A stretch of 64,000 nt of DNA from Terfezia claveryi (GCA_015179025.1 WHUX01000011.1:558001-622000); one strand, 5' to 3'; shown: positions 52,465 through 64,000, numbered from the stretch's first letter. Notes: generated by a model from the letters alone, not told the origin. Numbers and translations are program-made.

Positions 52465-54066
52465 TTATACATGCAGCGCCCTTGTATTAGAGGCATATGC
52501 TAGTAAGAATTTGGCGCATGTGAGCGTGTATTTGCAAGCTTTGGTCCACGCCTCGTCTTGTTTGAATGCGAGCCGGATGCAAGCGTCCCCTATCTTATCC
52601 CTATTAATGATATAAGGCATTTTGACGTTGGAATCCTGAGACTCGACATATTCGCCCATTTGCCTGAGGCAGTCCAAAAAGGCAACCATAGCATGATCGA
52701 ATTTACGGTGCACAAACATTCTTGTGAGTGGGAGGTCTCCAGAAGAAAAGAGCTCCAAACTACTGACTCTTGTTTGTTCCCCATGATGGCTTTCAACCTT
52801 CTCAATTCTAGATGCAGAGCCCATCGGTTTTAGTCGGTAGCCTTCAAATGTGAATTTGATCTTCTCTGCGACTGTGGCAAGAAGCAGCAAGGTCTGACCC
52901 CAAGCTGCGTTTATCTCTGGCCATTCAACCTGTGCAAATGTTAGCTTGAAATAAACTCTCGATTCTCCAACAGAGTGCCATACAGGCTGGTTTGGTAATC
53001 TTCCCAGGCGTAGGCCGTTGATAGTCCCAAAATATCCATCATGACCGATGCAGAAAGTATCGTTGTAGACGTTGGTCCGCTGTAAGCGCTCTAACTGCCT
53101 TGAGTCGTGGTCATACTGGAGGTTGATTGAGTCCCTGTCATTCTGGAACTCCTCCAGCTTTAGGGCAAATTCATTCCGGTCTCTCCAGAAGTTCTCCTCC
53201 TCCAGGTCAAGCTGCTTGGCCTCCTCTTCTAGTCGACGAAGCTCTTCTAGGACGTCTGCCTTTTCTTGCTCTATATCTCGAAGACTTTGAATAGCTAATG
53301 CTTCTTCGGCCTTGATAGCTTGGTATTCTTTCTCCGCTTGTAGCTTTTCCTCCTGTGTCGGTATCTCCGCATTGACCTTCCTCAAGAATTCCACATAGGC
53401 ATCACGTTCTTTCGTTACATTTGCTAGACGCTTGCTAAGCCCATCCACTAGGAGCTCCGTGCATTCCATGCATACAGGGTGGTCTATATCGGACTTTGAT
53501 GACAACACACCGAATAGCTTTGCAGATACCTCCATCTGATGTGAAAGTGAAGTCTTCAAATCATCTTCTTCATCCACGGCTGCATTCCCGTTTTCTTGCT
53601 CATTTTCTCCAAGATAGGCTCCTCTATGCGTTTGCGTGGGTGTGACTGCGACCTGAGACTCTGTGAGGTACACAAAAGATTCTGTTGGATTTTGATATAG
53701 GGATCTAGCCGGTGTGGTGAGTGAGGAATGTTGTGGGCTCCCGTCTACGGGACCCCCCACATAATGTGAATCCTGTAGTCCCAGGGGTGCAAACCGCGGT
53801 GCTGATACCACACGCTTGAATACTGCCGGTGGCGTTGTCTGTTTGGCTTTCTCATATAATTCTCTACGCTCAACTGGTTTCGAAGATGATAGATTCTGTT
53901 TCACTTTCGGGGACAGCGCAGACGATCCTATGGAGTTTAGTCAGTACATTGCATGTATCAAAGGCGGGAATAACGGACCAACAAGAAGGTCAAAGGTTGC
54001 CGGGCTAAGTTGATCCTCTAGAGAGGCATGCAGCTTAAGCGGCACTCTGCACTTCTGGCAAAACAT
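52465..54066 (-). CDS. atg6: Autophagy protein ATG6/VPS30 (Beclin 1)
   Basis: A subunit of the VPS34 phosphatidylinositol 3-kinase complexes in autophagy and endosomal sorting. The start at 54066 (MFCQKCRVPLKLHASLEDQL) gives the N-terminal CxxC motif typical of ATG6. One intron near 53.93-53.98 kb separates FDLLV from GSSALSPKVKQN and probably uses a GTCCGT donor. The rest is one long exon. A disordered region comes first, then CMECTELLVDGLSKRL with another CxxC, a long coiled coil (about 53.47-53.09 kb, EEKLQAEKEYQAIKAEEALA), and the BARA domain. The BARA domain starts NVYNDTFCIGHDGYFGTING and contains EINAAWGQTLLLLATVAEKI, FTFEGYRLKPMGSASRIE and FLDCLRQMGEYV. Confidence 0.95.
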
Positions 54067-54272
54067 AATTGTCGGTGCTTGGGGATGTAGAAAAGGTGGC
54101 AGAATCATACAGGTTAATAGTATTTACAAGGCACCTCAAATGCAGGAACCGAGTCACGAGCCCAAGCTCGTTTTGAAGCCATTGCTTGGCACTGACATAG
54201 GCCATGCTATTGAAGTGCGTTGGAAGTCCCCAAATTGTTGTGTCTCGCTCTCGAGTGAGCAACACATCCACG
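54067..54272. promoter_or_regulatory. 206-bp bidirectional promoter of atg6 and sec20
   Basis: Only 206 bp separate the start codons of the two divergent genes, so their promoters must share this DNA. No confident TATA box or factor site was identified. Confidence 0.65.
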
Positions 54273-55660
54273 ATGGCAATTACCGATATCTCACAGAGTG
54301 TAGCATCTCTTGGGGATGCTCATCGGGAGGTAGGGATAGTTTCTCCAGGGTTTCAGGGACAGCTAACTCACTGGACAGCTATCAGACGATGACACTCATC
54401 ACCAGGCTTCGGAAAATCGAGGGAATAGGCGTGGATGCAGTGCGTGCAGAACTCGTCCAACTCATACATCAAAGCTTAAAGGACTCGGAACAGGACCTTC
54501 AGGTAATTACGGTATTGGTTGCGGTTGGCGGACACAATTTCGGCTAACACGAGATACCGAATAGCTCTTACGGATACATATAGAAGACCTACCTGTAGGG
54601 GACCAGAAGACGGCACTGACATCAAAATGGCACAAACTATCGGAGGATACAAAGATGTATACTCCTCTCGGTCCGGGATTATAGTGGGGAATCGCTGACA
54701 GGCTCTCACAGAGCGCGGTCCTCATACCGGAAAGCTCAAATAGAGGCTAAGAGAAATGCAGAAGCTGCAAGGCGGCAGGAAAGAGAGCTTTTGCTGGGAA
54801 AAGCCGATGGTAAGAGAAGGCTAAGAGGGGCAAATCAGCACTCGTACGTGGCGTGCTCCTCTGAAGCTGAGTAGCTACTGACTCTCGACAGACAAGAGGA
54901 GCTTGTCCTCAACGCATCTAGTGACATTACAAGCTCACTAAAGCGAACACATACACTGCTTGCAACCGAGCTTTCGAGATCTCAATTTGCCTCAGAAACC
55001 CTCACACAGTCGACACAGGCGCTCAAGGAGCTATCAACCCGCTATTCCACATTCGAAGATATGCTACTTAAATCACGGAGGCTCATCACAGATCTAGTTC
55101 GGAAGAACAAATCAGATGCGTGGTACTATGAGAAGGCCATCTATATCATGGCATTTACAGTAGTATGGTTGATTGTGAGGAGGTTTTTATATGGGCCATT
55201 TTATCTCCTGGTTTGGCTACCGCTGAAATTGTGCTGGTGGATGCTTTCGTTATGTGCATCGATCATAGGTATCGGAGGTAGCTACAACCCTGAAATATAT
55301 GGGGGAGCGGACAAAGCACGTGCGGGTGGAGAGGGATTTATTGTGGCCAACAAGCCCAAGGTGGAAGTCAAGGGAATATTGGAAGACCAATCTCAGATAC
55401 CACAGTCTTCGCTTTCAACTCCCGACGTTGTCCCGGAGGAATCCGAGGAGCGTAGGGTGATAGTTGAGGTAGCCGAATTGAAGCCGGTAGTTGAGGAGAA
55501 GAGCAACTACCAAAAACCCGATCCACCGCCATTGACTCCATTCAAGGAAAGCGAGTCTGTGTTAGAGCAAGTGGGGCAGGCAATTGACAAGGAACGAAGG
55601 GATGCAAAAGCAAGGGAGCATACCCCAGTTGTGCAAGAGGCGAGACATGATGAGCTATAG
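54273..55660 (+). CDS. sec20: SNARE protein SEC20
   Basis: An ER-resident SNARE needed for fusion of Golgi-derived COPI vesicles. The start at 54273 (MAITDISQSVASLGDAHRE) is spliced by a 56-nt intron (branch GCTAACT) to TMTLITRLRKIEGIGVDAVR, an N-terminal helical region. Later exons give SSYRKAQIEAKRNAEAARRQ and QEELVLNASSDITSSLKRTH. The SNARE helix comprises LLATELSRSQFASETLTQST, LKELSTRYSTFEDMLLKSRR and LVRKNKSDAWYYEKA. One membrane anchor follows (IYIMAFTVVWLIVRRFLYGP), with further hydrophobic residues. A luminal acidic tail ends RHDEL, the classical HDEL retrieval signal also found on yeast Sec20. A possible small indel was not seen. Confidence 0.92.
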
Positions 55661-56301
55661 GTGGAAAGGCAACCTAATGTTACGGGGTAAGTACGGCAAT
55701 TATAGCCACGATGTTGCAATATTCCGGAATCAATATAACAATTTCTTTAAAAGGTGGATATAAGTACCTGCACAGGACTTGCAACGGCCCTTTCAGCAGG
55801 CCCAAGCGATACGCAGAATTCTTTTATCCACAGTTCAACGGCCCTGCTTATGATGATGTCTGTACACTGTAGAAAATAATGAAGTATTGCAGCAATATTT
55901 GTACCGACAATTAATAGCCGTCTTTAGCAAGCTTGCACTTAATCCCGTTTGGTGTCGCAGTCCTGATGCAGCCGGGATAAATTGATGCTGACCTACCTAC
56001 TGTACGTGGTGCTGGTTACCTATGAGAATTACCCCCCCAAATGTGGTCCCTACCCCACCTACTTGTCAGCCCCTCCTCACATATTCCCTTATCATCTCTC
56101 ATAAATATTCGCCCGATACCCCACAGGCTTCTTCCTCTTGTCTACAGAAGCTTGGCCTACAAATCTTCCAAGCTGTCGAACCCAATTGAACGTCGTTCTG
56201 CTCTTGTAGGTTGCCTACCCGATCGAGGGAATTAAAAATAGCGTTCTAACGAGCCGGGAGGACGATAGATTACACGCCACTTTTCTACTTCAACTAATCC
56301 A
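55661..56301. other. Intergenic region upstream of ipp1
   Basis: 3' flank of sec20 and pyrophosphatase promoter. No gene was recognised. Confidence 0.5.
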
Positions 56302-57394
56302 ATGGCGTACTCCGTGAGGAAAGTTGGGCAACCAAACACCCTGGGTATGTTCCCAATTAGGCCTGACCAACAAAGGCGAAATTCCAATCCTAACGTCCGC
56401 GATTGTCTCTAGATCACCGTATCTTTATTGAGAAGGACGGCAGCCCCATCTCCCCCTTCCACGATATCCCTCTTTATGCCAATGAGCAGAAGACCATCCT
56501 TAACATGATCGTTGAGATCCCAAGATGGACCAACGCAAAGCTGGAGGTTCGTCTATTGAATCCCCGGCAACGTAATTGTATTGCAAGCTAATTGGTCTTG
56601 CATAGATCTGCAAGGAGGAGACCCTCAATCCCATTAAGCAGGACATTAAAAAGGGCAAGCTCCGCTATGTCCGCAACTGCTTCCCTCACAAAGGATACCT
56701 CTGGAACTACGGTGCCTTCCCCCAGGTCAGTAGACACCTATGTTTTATATGAATATGTAGATGTTAACTTCCATCTCTAGACATGGGAAGACCCCAACCA
56801 CATCCACCCTGAGACCAAGGCTAAGGGTGACAACGATCCACTTGATGTTTGCGAAATTGGTGAGCTCGTCGGTACCCCAGGCCAGATCAAGCGTGTCAAG
56901 GTTCTCGGTGTCATGGCCCTTCTCGACGAGGAGGAAACCGACTGGAAAGTCATTGTCATTGACGTAAAGGATCCATTGGCCCCCAAGCTCAACGACATTG
57001 AAGACGTTGAGCGCCACCTTCCAGGCCTCCTCAGGGCCACAAACGAGTGGTTCCGTATCTACAAGATCCCGGATGGAAAGCCGGAGAACCAGTTCGCTTT
57101 CTCTGGAGAGTGCAAGAACAAGAAGTACGCCTATGATGTGATCCGTGAGACACACGAGGCATGGCAGAAGTTAATTGAGCGACCAGGGCCATTCGCCCAA
57201 ATTTCTTTGTAAGGTTTCCTATACTAGATTGCAAATTGAGTGAAGATTTAATAAACTATCCCAGGGCCAACACCACCCTCGACAACCAGAACAGCATCAT
57301 CCCCCCCGAAATTCCTACTGGCCAGAACTATCCACCAGCCCCCATTGACCCCTCTATCGACAAGTGGTTCTTTATCTCCGGTGCCGCTGTTTAA
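56302..57394 (+). CDS. ipp1: Inorganic pyrophosphatase, family I
   Basis: Hydrolyses pyrophosphate released by biosynthesis, in cytosol and nucleus. The start at 56302 gives [14 protein letters not shown]. Five exons yield [51 protein letters not shown] and [20 protein letters not shown]. The family signature [20 protein letters not shown] follows, with the metal-binding acids, then [20 protein letters not shown]. The C-terminus reads [14 protein letters not shown], the usual fungal ending. Length and motif order match yeast Ipp1. All exons join in phase. Confidence 0.96.
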
Positions 57395-58089
57395 GCGCCC
57401 CGCCGTTACCACTATAAAAGCACCAATACACATTGTATCTCCTCCTACTCACTATCTGGAATGTGGAATATTGGCGTACCTATGGATCGGGGTACATAGA
57501 TAGTCAGCGCTTTTAAATTGAGGTGTAATAATGGTTGATTTCGGTGTTTTGGGTCTTGGTTTGACTAAGTCAAGAAATAGAAGCAAAATGAAACCGAGCT
57601 GCGAAGACTTTATCATTTGCGTGACCCCTTGCACTGCTTGAAACCATCTTTCCCACTGATGCGAGACTCATTTCATCCAATTCTAATACTTTGTATATTT
57701 GGACCAACCTCTTTGGCCCCGCCTCATCACCGTAATCTAATACAAGATTACAAATTGCACGAGTGAATCGTAAGTAGAGCACACACGTGCACCGTTATAC
57801 TACACAGACAGTGAATGAAAACCTGTGTCATTTGAATACGAGTAAATACGAGTACTGATGTCGGTTCATTTTGTAAACCTTATATACGCAAGTTGGTCCT
57901 CGGGCGGCAATGCTGAAGTAATTTCTGACTCAATTACTTCCGCCTCGCGGGGTAGCCGGGGTCACCAGTTAGAAACTTAAAATACTTAATATAATTTGAA
58001 GAGAACCATTAGAATTGGCCTGCCTACCCGCCACAGTGGATATTTTCGGGGATTTCAGATAAGCGCATATCTCTGCGCTGAGCCGGTGG
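57395..58089. other. Intergenic region upstream of the AlaRS gene
   Basis: 3' flank of ipp1 and promoter of alanyl-tRNA synthetase. A repeated ACGAGTA motif occurs near 57838-57855. No gene was recognised. Confidence 0.5.
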
Positions 58090-61000
58090 ATGGTGCTTTG
58101 TGCAATTCGTTCTCAGTGTCCTGCCTTTTTGACTCACTCTTCAGTCACTCGACGTTTAACTTCGACTTGCCGAAGGGGACCCCTCGGTTTCTGCCCCACC
58201 TTCCTCTCTTCACAGCAGCAGCAACAACCACAACTCCTCCCCACTAATCCTCTCCTCTTGTTTCGCTCCTTCCATATATCCTCAGCCATGTCTGTCGCCA
58301 CTGATTCTATTGGGATTGAGTGGCCCGCGCACCGGGTGCGTGAAACGTTCTTGGTGTACTTTCAGCAGAATAAACATACATTTGGTCGCACACAATCTCT
58401 GATCTCGCCATAATCTGCATCATAACTGACTTTCAAATCTCTAGTTCCCTCGTCTTCTGTCGTCCCTCTCTCTGATCCCACTTTGCTCTTTGCAAATGCT
58501 GGTATGAACCAGTACAAGGCCATTTTCCTGGGAACCGTTGATCCTGCATCTGATTTTGCCACATTAAAGCGTGCTGTCAACACCCAAAAGGTTCGTAATC
58601 TACTCTATAAAATGCTCAATTGGTCCAATACTAATTTCAGGGTAATAGTGTATAAGGGCTGGTTCGTCAACCTTACTCCTCCTACCATCGAGGCTCGAGC
58701 TTATTGGTTCTTCTAGGTGGAAAGCATAACGACCTCGAGGATGTGGGGAAGGACAGTTATCACCATGTACGCACCATGTCACCAACTTTTTTGCTTGGTC
58801 TCGAAATGCTGATGTTATCTAGACTTTTTTCGAGATGCTAGGCAACTGGAGTTTCGGAGACTATTTCAAGAAGGAGGCCATTGAGTATTCCTGGGAATTA
58901 CTCACCAAGGTTTACGGAATCCCGGTCGAAAGGTTGTATGTGACATACTTTGGCGGTGACGAGGCTGGGGGACTGGAGCCAGACCTCGAATCAAAGGCCC
59001 TGTGGCAATCTGCGGGGGTCCCTGATGACCACATTCTCCCAGGTAACATGAAGGACAACTTCTGGGAGATGGGAGACCAAGGGCCTTGTGGTCCTTGTAG
59101 TGAAATTCATTATGACCGTATTGGTGACCGCAATGCTGCTCATCTTGTTAACCAGGATGACCCTAATGTCTTGGAGATCTGGAATAATGTCTTCATTCAG
59201 TTCAACAGAGAGGCGGACCGATCTTTAAAATCACTCCCAAGTAAGCACGTCGACACTGGTATGGGTTTTGAACGCCTAGTATCAGTCCTTCAAGACAAAT
59301 TGTCCAACTATGACACAGACGTGTTCACCCCATTATTTGAGAGGATACGGGAAATCACTGATGCCAGACCTTACCAAGGCAAGTTTGGTGACGAAGATAT
59401 TGATGGCATTGATACCGCCTATCGTGTCATTGCCGACCACGTGCGAACTCTCTCATTCGCCATCGCGGATGGCGGTCTCCCAAACAATGAGGGGCGGGGG
59501 TACGTTGTGAGGCGGATATTGAGACGTGGTGCTAGATATGCTAGAAAGTATTTTGATGTGCCTATTGGAAACTTTTTCTCACAGATCGTTCCAACACTGG
59601 TTGAGCAGATGGTTAGTTGACCTCAACTAGCCCAAATGGTTACCGTTTAACATCTATTAACCGACTTGTTTAGGGCGGTATTTTCCCTGAGATTAGGAAA
59701 AAGGAGTCTGAAATAAAAGAAGTTCTTGATGAGGAAGAGGAGTCTTTTGCTCGAACTTTGGACCGTGGTGAAAAGATGTTCGCTCATTACGCCGAGCAGG
59801 CCAAACTTCATGAGAGCCGGACCCTGAAGGGGGCCGACGTATGGCGTCTATATGATACTTTCGGCTTTCCCGCCGACTTGACCCGCATTATGGCTGAGGA
59901 AAACAGGCTCTCCATCAACGAGCAGGAGTTTGAAGAGGCACAGGCTGCGTCTAAAGAGGCCAGCAAAGCTAAGAAGAAGGCAGGGGGAGAGGAGCTGTTG
60001 AAGTTAGATGTTCATGACTTGGGGAGGTTGGAGACTATGAATAATGTGCCCAAGACGGATGATAGCTATAAATATGGTATGTCTCCCATTGGCGTAGATA
60101 AATGTATCATCATTGACATAAAATAGAGAAGGGTAACATCATCTCTCGTATAACTGCTATTTATTACAACAAGGAGTTCCACCAGTCTACCAAAGACATT
60201 CCAGAGAATGCCCAAGTTGGTTTGATCCTTGACAAGACCAACTTCTACGCTGAACAGGGTGGTCAGGAAAATGACACTGGCAAGATAGTGGTTGATGGCA
60301 AGTCTGAGTTCGAGGTCAACAATGTCCAAGTCTATGCCGGTTATGTTCTCCACACTGGGTACATGAAGTATGGAATACTTTCTACCCGAGATGAGGTATT
60401 GTGTGAATTCGACGAGCTGCGACGTTGGCCTATTCGCAACAACCATACAGGCACTCACGTACTCAACTACGCCCTCCGTGAAGTCCTAGGAGACTCGGTT
60501 GATCAGAAGGGTTCTCTTGTTGCTGCTGAGAAGCTACGGTTTGACTTTTCCCACAAGTCTGGTATCTCGATACCGGACCTCGCTAAGATCGAGACTATCT
60601 CTACCGACTATATCCGCCAGAATCTCAAGGTTTACGCTCAAGACGTTCCACTCTCAGTCGCTCGTGAGATTGAAGGTGTACGCGCGGTATTCGGCGAGAC
60701 TTACCCTGACCCTGTCCGAGTAGTCTCCGTGGGAGTAGAAGTTGAGGAGCTTCTTCGAAATGTCAAGAACCCTGAGTGGAAGAAGGTTAGCATTGAGTTC
60801 TGTGGAGGTACCCACGTGAATAAAACTGGTGATATTAAGGATCTGATTATTCTGGAGGAGAGTGGTATTGCCAAGGGCATTCGCCGAATAATCGCCGTTA
60901 CAGGGAACGACGCCCATGAGGTTCAGCGAATTGCAATTGAGTTCACTAAACGAGTTGCTGCTTTGGAGAAGATGCCCTCTGGCCCTGCGAAGGTTCAGGA

Positions 61001-61581
61001 GGTGAAGGTAATTCAAGTCGACTTTAACAACTTGTCAATTTCTGCTGTTACGAAAGCATCTCTCAAGGAACGCATTGCAAAGATTGTGAAGCAGGCCCTT
61101 GATGAGTCGAAGCTGAAGCAAAAGGCCGAACTTAAGGAGGCGGCTGATACCATCACCAACTATTTCACGGAGAATCCTGACAAAAAGTACCTGGTAAAAA
61201 AACTCGGCATCTCTGCCAATAATAAGGCGATCTCCGATGCTCTCAATGCGGCCAAGAAGGATAAGAAGATTGCGGACAAAAGCATCTTGCTTGTTGCTGC
61301 TGACGTGGGGGAAGACGCTAAGGTAGTTGTCGCTTGTCTCATCTCAAAGGTTTGTCCCACAGGTTCAATCACTTGATAAATATACAGAATACTAACGCCT
61401 TCTTTAGGAAGCCGAGACTAAGGGAGCAACTGCTGCCGACTGGGCCAATGAAGTTGCCGCTCTCGTAGGTGGGAAGGCCGGAGGAAAGGGAAATACTAGC
61501 CAAGGTGTTGGGAACGACCCTCGCAGGGTGGACGAGGCCATTGAGAAGGCCATTGAGTTCATCTCCAAGCTCCAACTTTGA
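58090..61581 (+). CDS. ala1: Alanyl-tRNA synthetase, probably dual cytosolic/mitochondrial
   Basis: Charges tRNA-Ala and edits mischarged Ser/Gly. Two in-frame starts are visible. ATG 58288 ([20 protein letters not shown]) gives the cytosolic form. ATG 58090, 66 codons upstream, adds an Arg/Ser-rich stretch without acidic residues ending [10 protein letters not shown], a typical mitochondrial presequence. Catalytic landmarks are [34 protein letters not shown] (its first part from a 13-nt exon at 58649-58661), [32 protein letters not shown] and [17 protein letters not shown]. The editing domain shows [18 protein letters not shown] and [14 protein letters not shown]; the C-terminal domain ends [10 protein letters not shown]. 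Introns near 59.61, 60.08 and 61.35 kb join cleanly. Confidence 0.95.
58649..58661 (+). other. ala1: 13-nt microexon of the AlaRS gene
   Basis: Bounded by an AATAG acceptor and a GTTCGT donor. It supplies the codons for CIRA plus one base, exactly completing CIRAGGKH between VNTQK and the next exon. Without it the invariant motif cannot be built. Confidence 0.85.
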
Positions 61582-61683
61582 GCATGAGCATTTGAAAATA
61601 ATTGTAATGAATGCATGTCCGCTGTTGCCAAAAAGGTATCTGGGTTTCTGTCTGGGTGGGCATCTTATAATTGTGGCTTTTTG

Positions 61684-61720
61684 ATTCTTTTCAATTCTTT
61701 TCAATTCTTTTCAATTCATT
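61684..61720 (+). repeat. 10-bp tandem repeat downstream of the AlaRS gene
   Basis: Three perfect ATTCTTTTCA units plus a partial fourth, about 100 bp past the stop codon, in the likely 3' untranslated region. Confidence 0.75.
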
Positions 61721-62031
61721 TCCTACTTTTCTTTGTTTTTTTCATTCGGACTCTGGGTTTGCATGTTATTTTTGAGTTTGCAGCAAATTAGCGGAGTCGT
61801 CCTTCGCAAAAATGATGCGGAATACATAAATATCACCTACTTACAAGTAGTACCTCATGATCATTCATTCAATAGAATTTGAAGTTGAGGGTAAAAACCC
61901 TGAGGCAAATTTGTTGTACTATTTTCAACGAAATTTAACACTCATAGTCGCGGATTCTACACAACGACCCAACAGCTCCCGGTCGTTACACTATAAAGCC
62001 TATCACTCCTCGACTTTGAAATCACCACACC

Positions 62032-62999
62032 ATGAGAGGGAAACGAGCAAAGCAGTACAAGAAGCTGATGAATGCCTACGCGCATACATTCGGCTTCCGA
62101 TCACCCTATCAGGTACTGATGGATTCAGAGATGCGACCAAACATAAGATGGAGCTGGTGAGAGGATTGCCTTCACGGGATGGTAAAGCCTAGTATGCCCT
62201 CTACTCCATTATTATCTTCCCTCTCACTCCCCGCTTCCCCTTCACAATTTGGCTACTACCTCCAACAGTGATAACCCTTGCTCCATCCGACACCTTTACA
62301 CCTCCTCACTATCCGCAGCAAGTCCAGCACATTACCTCCTCCTCTTCAAGCAATCCTCCCACCCTCGCCCAAACCCAGAAAGATGCTGCTATCAGCCTCG
62401 CCGAAACATTCGAGCGCCGCTGCTGCGGGCATCATACCCTCTCGAACCCCTCTGTAAACCTCTCTCTAACTTCGGCTGCTATTAACCGCTCTGTGATGAT
62501 TATTGAGCCGATGGCAGATGTATCCTGGGAGCGGAGAGAGAAAGAGGAATAGGAGAAATTTACGATTGGGGTTAAGGATAGTGAGAGGAGGGCGGTAAAG
62601 GTAAGTGCTAGGGGGGAGACGGCGGAAAGCGGGATGGAGAAGAAGAGGAAGAGTGATGAAGAGGAGGGGGAAGAGGGGAGAGGAGGAGGTTGAATATTCG
62701 GAGTTTCAGGCCGCACCGGCAATGAGGAGGAGAAGGGGCCACGAGGGCCAAATCCGTTGAGTGTGAAGAATAGGAAGGCTTTACCGGTGACCGACGAAGA
62801 AGAAGGTGGTTAAGGAACGACTGGTAAAAAACTGAAGGTGGTAGAAGAGGAGAGTAGTGAGGAAGGCGGGGAAGGAGATGAAGAAGGAGGAGCCCAGCGG
62901 AAGAAGAAACGGAAATGGAAGCACAGAGGTTCTAATCTAGCATTGAAGGAGCCAGATGACCGGGAAGAAGTTGGTAAAGCCATTGAGGCTTCTGCATAG
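62032..62999 (+). pseudogene. utp23: Degenerate UTP23 (SSU processome PIN-domain protein)
   Basis: UTP23 binds snR30 during 18S rRNA processing in the nucleolus. The start at 62032 (MRGKRAKQYKKLMNAYAHTF) and GFRSPYQVLMD are clear family sequence. The frame then shifts near 62110-62130 before RDATKHKMELVRGLPSRDGK. It shifts again before CSIRHLYTSS (about 62270-62290) and again before KDAAISLAETFERRCCGHH. The central part of the PIN domain, normally between the CNHH-type motif and RSVMIMEPM, is missing: the text runs straight into INRSVMIIEPMADVSWERRE and a TAG at about 62552. A remnant of the C-terminal GPNPLSVK motif lies at 62745-62768 in low-complexity Glu/Lys-rich sequence. Several independent defects argue for a pseudogene; heavy assembly error is the alternative. 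Confidence 0.75.
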
Positions 63000-64000
63000 A
63001 TGTTAATTGTTTACGATAAGAGCTAGATTCCAAAATCGACGGCGTTTAAGGGTAACACAAAAGTCAAGGTTTAATTTACGTTCATGTATCCTCTTACAGC
63101 GAATCTTTTATTTTGAAAGAGGAGATCACTGGATACATACCAAACAGCACTATTGCATATTATCCAAACGGGCCTTTTGAGAATACCATCCCTAATTCAT
63201 GCAAACCCCTCATTGGATAATGCGAAATTATATTCCGCCAATTCATTCATCGGGTTGGTCATATAGCCCCCCGAGAAGTAGCCTATAGGTTGCTACTTCA
63301 AATAGCCTCAGGGTAATGTGAAAGCAGTGTTAGCCCCAGCCTACGTCAGGTCAACAGATTCCAGATCATCCTCCAAAAGGTTGGTTTTCCACACGAGTAG
63401 AGAGCTATTTACTGTTAATTGTATTCAGGATGTAAAGCCCTACTCTATAGATAAAGGTACAGTAACAGGCCCCTGCACATGATAGGATTGCAGCTATGAA
63501 TAACACAATTCTAACAAGGAAGCCTGGTTGCGTTTCCATTCAGCATACAACCAAATGAGGTGTTATAGTAGGGGTAAAATATCACAAAGTGATGAGACAT
63601 AGTCAGACCAAGAATACGGGCCGAGGAAGCAGTGGGACCGAGACTGATAGATGTCCCTCATATTCATCGAATATGCACACCATCGAAATCAGTAAGAAGC
63701 GCTGACCCTGAGAAGTAATCAATAGTTAGTACTCTGTACATGAGAGTCATGATTCGCAAGCTAGATTTGTTCTTACACGAAACCTAGGATGCTTGTCTAT
63801 TTCACCTGGTATGTAATATAATCAATCATCTTTAAGGGAGAATGATTAATATTGTTAAAAGTCAGAAGCATTATAAAATAAGATCTGCAAGTATAATATA
63901 CCTAGTAGGTTATACACTTGCTCCCCCAAAAAAAAAACAAAGGACCCATGAAGCAGTGAAACGTATTGAACGGAAATATCTCAGAGACATAGGCCTGCGA
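63000..64000. other. Terminal kilobase without recognisable features
   Basis: AT-rich intergenic DNA after the UTP23 remnant. No domain, RNA gene or MITE end was recognised. Confidence 0.55.

Overview
The window is nuclear DNA of a filamentous ascomycete (Pezizomycotina type). The evidence is eukaryotic genes cut by many short GT-AG introns (mostly about 45-90 nt), fungal families such as TVP23, DUF2406, SEC20 with a C-terminal HDEL, KEX2 and ATG6, and intergenic DNA holding TA-target transposon debris. High intron density and a Frizzled/Smoothened-like receptor hint at an early-diverging lineage (for example Pezizomycetes or Orbiliomycetes). That placement is inference with low confidence. 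Exon limits were read by eye from splice sites and family knowledge; CDS coordinates give the whole start-to-stop span, introns included.

Region by region: 26-1980 is an apparently intact pogo/Fot1-like DNA transposon (DD35D transposase on the minus strand) whose right end is itself a 242-bp foldback MITE. 2-4.3 kb has no recognisable gene. 4.3-6.1 kb (minus) is a Frizzled-like GPCR. 6.1-10.9 kb is a gene-free stretch with remains of a second MITE family (ends TAGTCTGGTTGGCAC) and a dispersed 44-bp repeat. 10.9-21.1 kb holds a thioredoxin-domain ER protein (plus), TVP23 (minus), thioredoxin reductase (minus) and a kexin protease (minus). 22.7-26.6 kb is a PhoD-like phosphatase (plus), followed by a small proline-rich protein (plus). 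28.2-35.1 kb carries PRP16, RPL33 and a coiled-coil protein, all minus. 36.8-42.0 kb carries glucose-6-phosphate dehydrogenase and a SLC45/Sut1-type sugar transporter, both plus. 42.3-49.8 kb carries RFC2, a membrane alpha/beta-hydrolase-fold protein and a DUF2406 protein, all minus. 51.1-61.6 kb is the densest part: HpcH/HpaI lyase (plus), ATG6 (minus), SEC20 (plus), inorganic pyrophosphatase (plus) and alanyl-tRNA synthetase (plus). The window ends with a broken UTP23 copy and 1 kb of empty DNA.

Most genes are housekeeping: secretion and Golgi/ER traffic (kexin, TVP23, SEC20, ER thioredoxin protein), redox and NADPH supply (TRR1, G6PD), splicing (PRP16), replication (RFC2), translation (RPL33, AlaRS) and autophagy (ATG6). 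No CRISPR array, tRNA, rRNA or biosynthetic cluster was seen. The points most worth a second look are the nested transposon/MITE structure, the dual-start (mitochondrial plus cytosolic) AlaRS gene with a 13-nt microexon, the degenerate UTP23, a hydrolase-fold protein lacking the nucleophile serine, and several genes with an apparent single-base indel that is either assembly error or decay.
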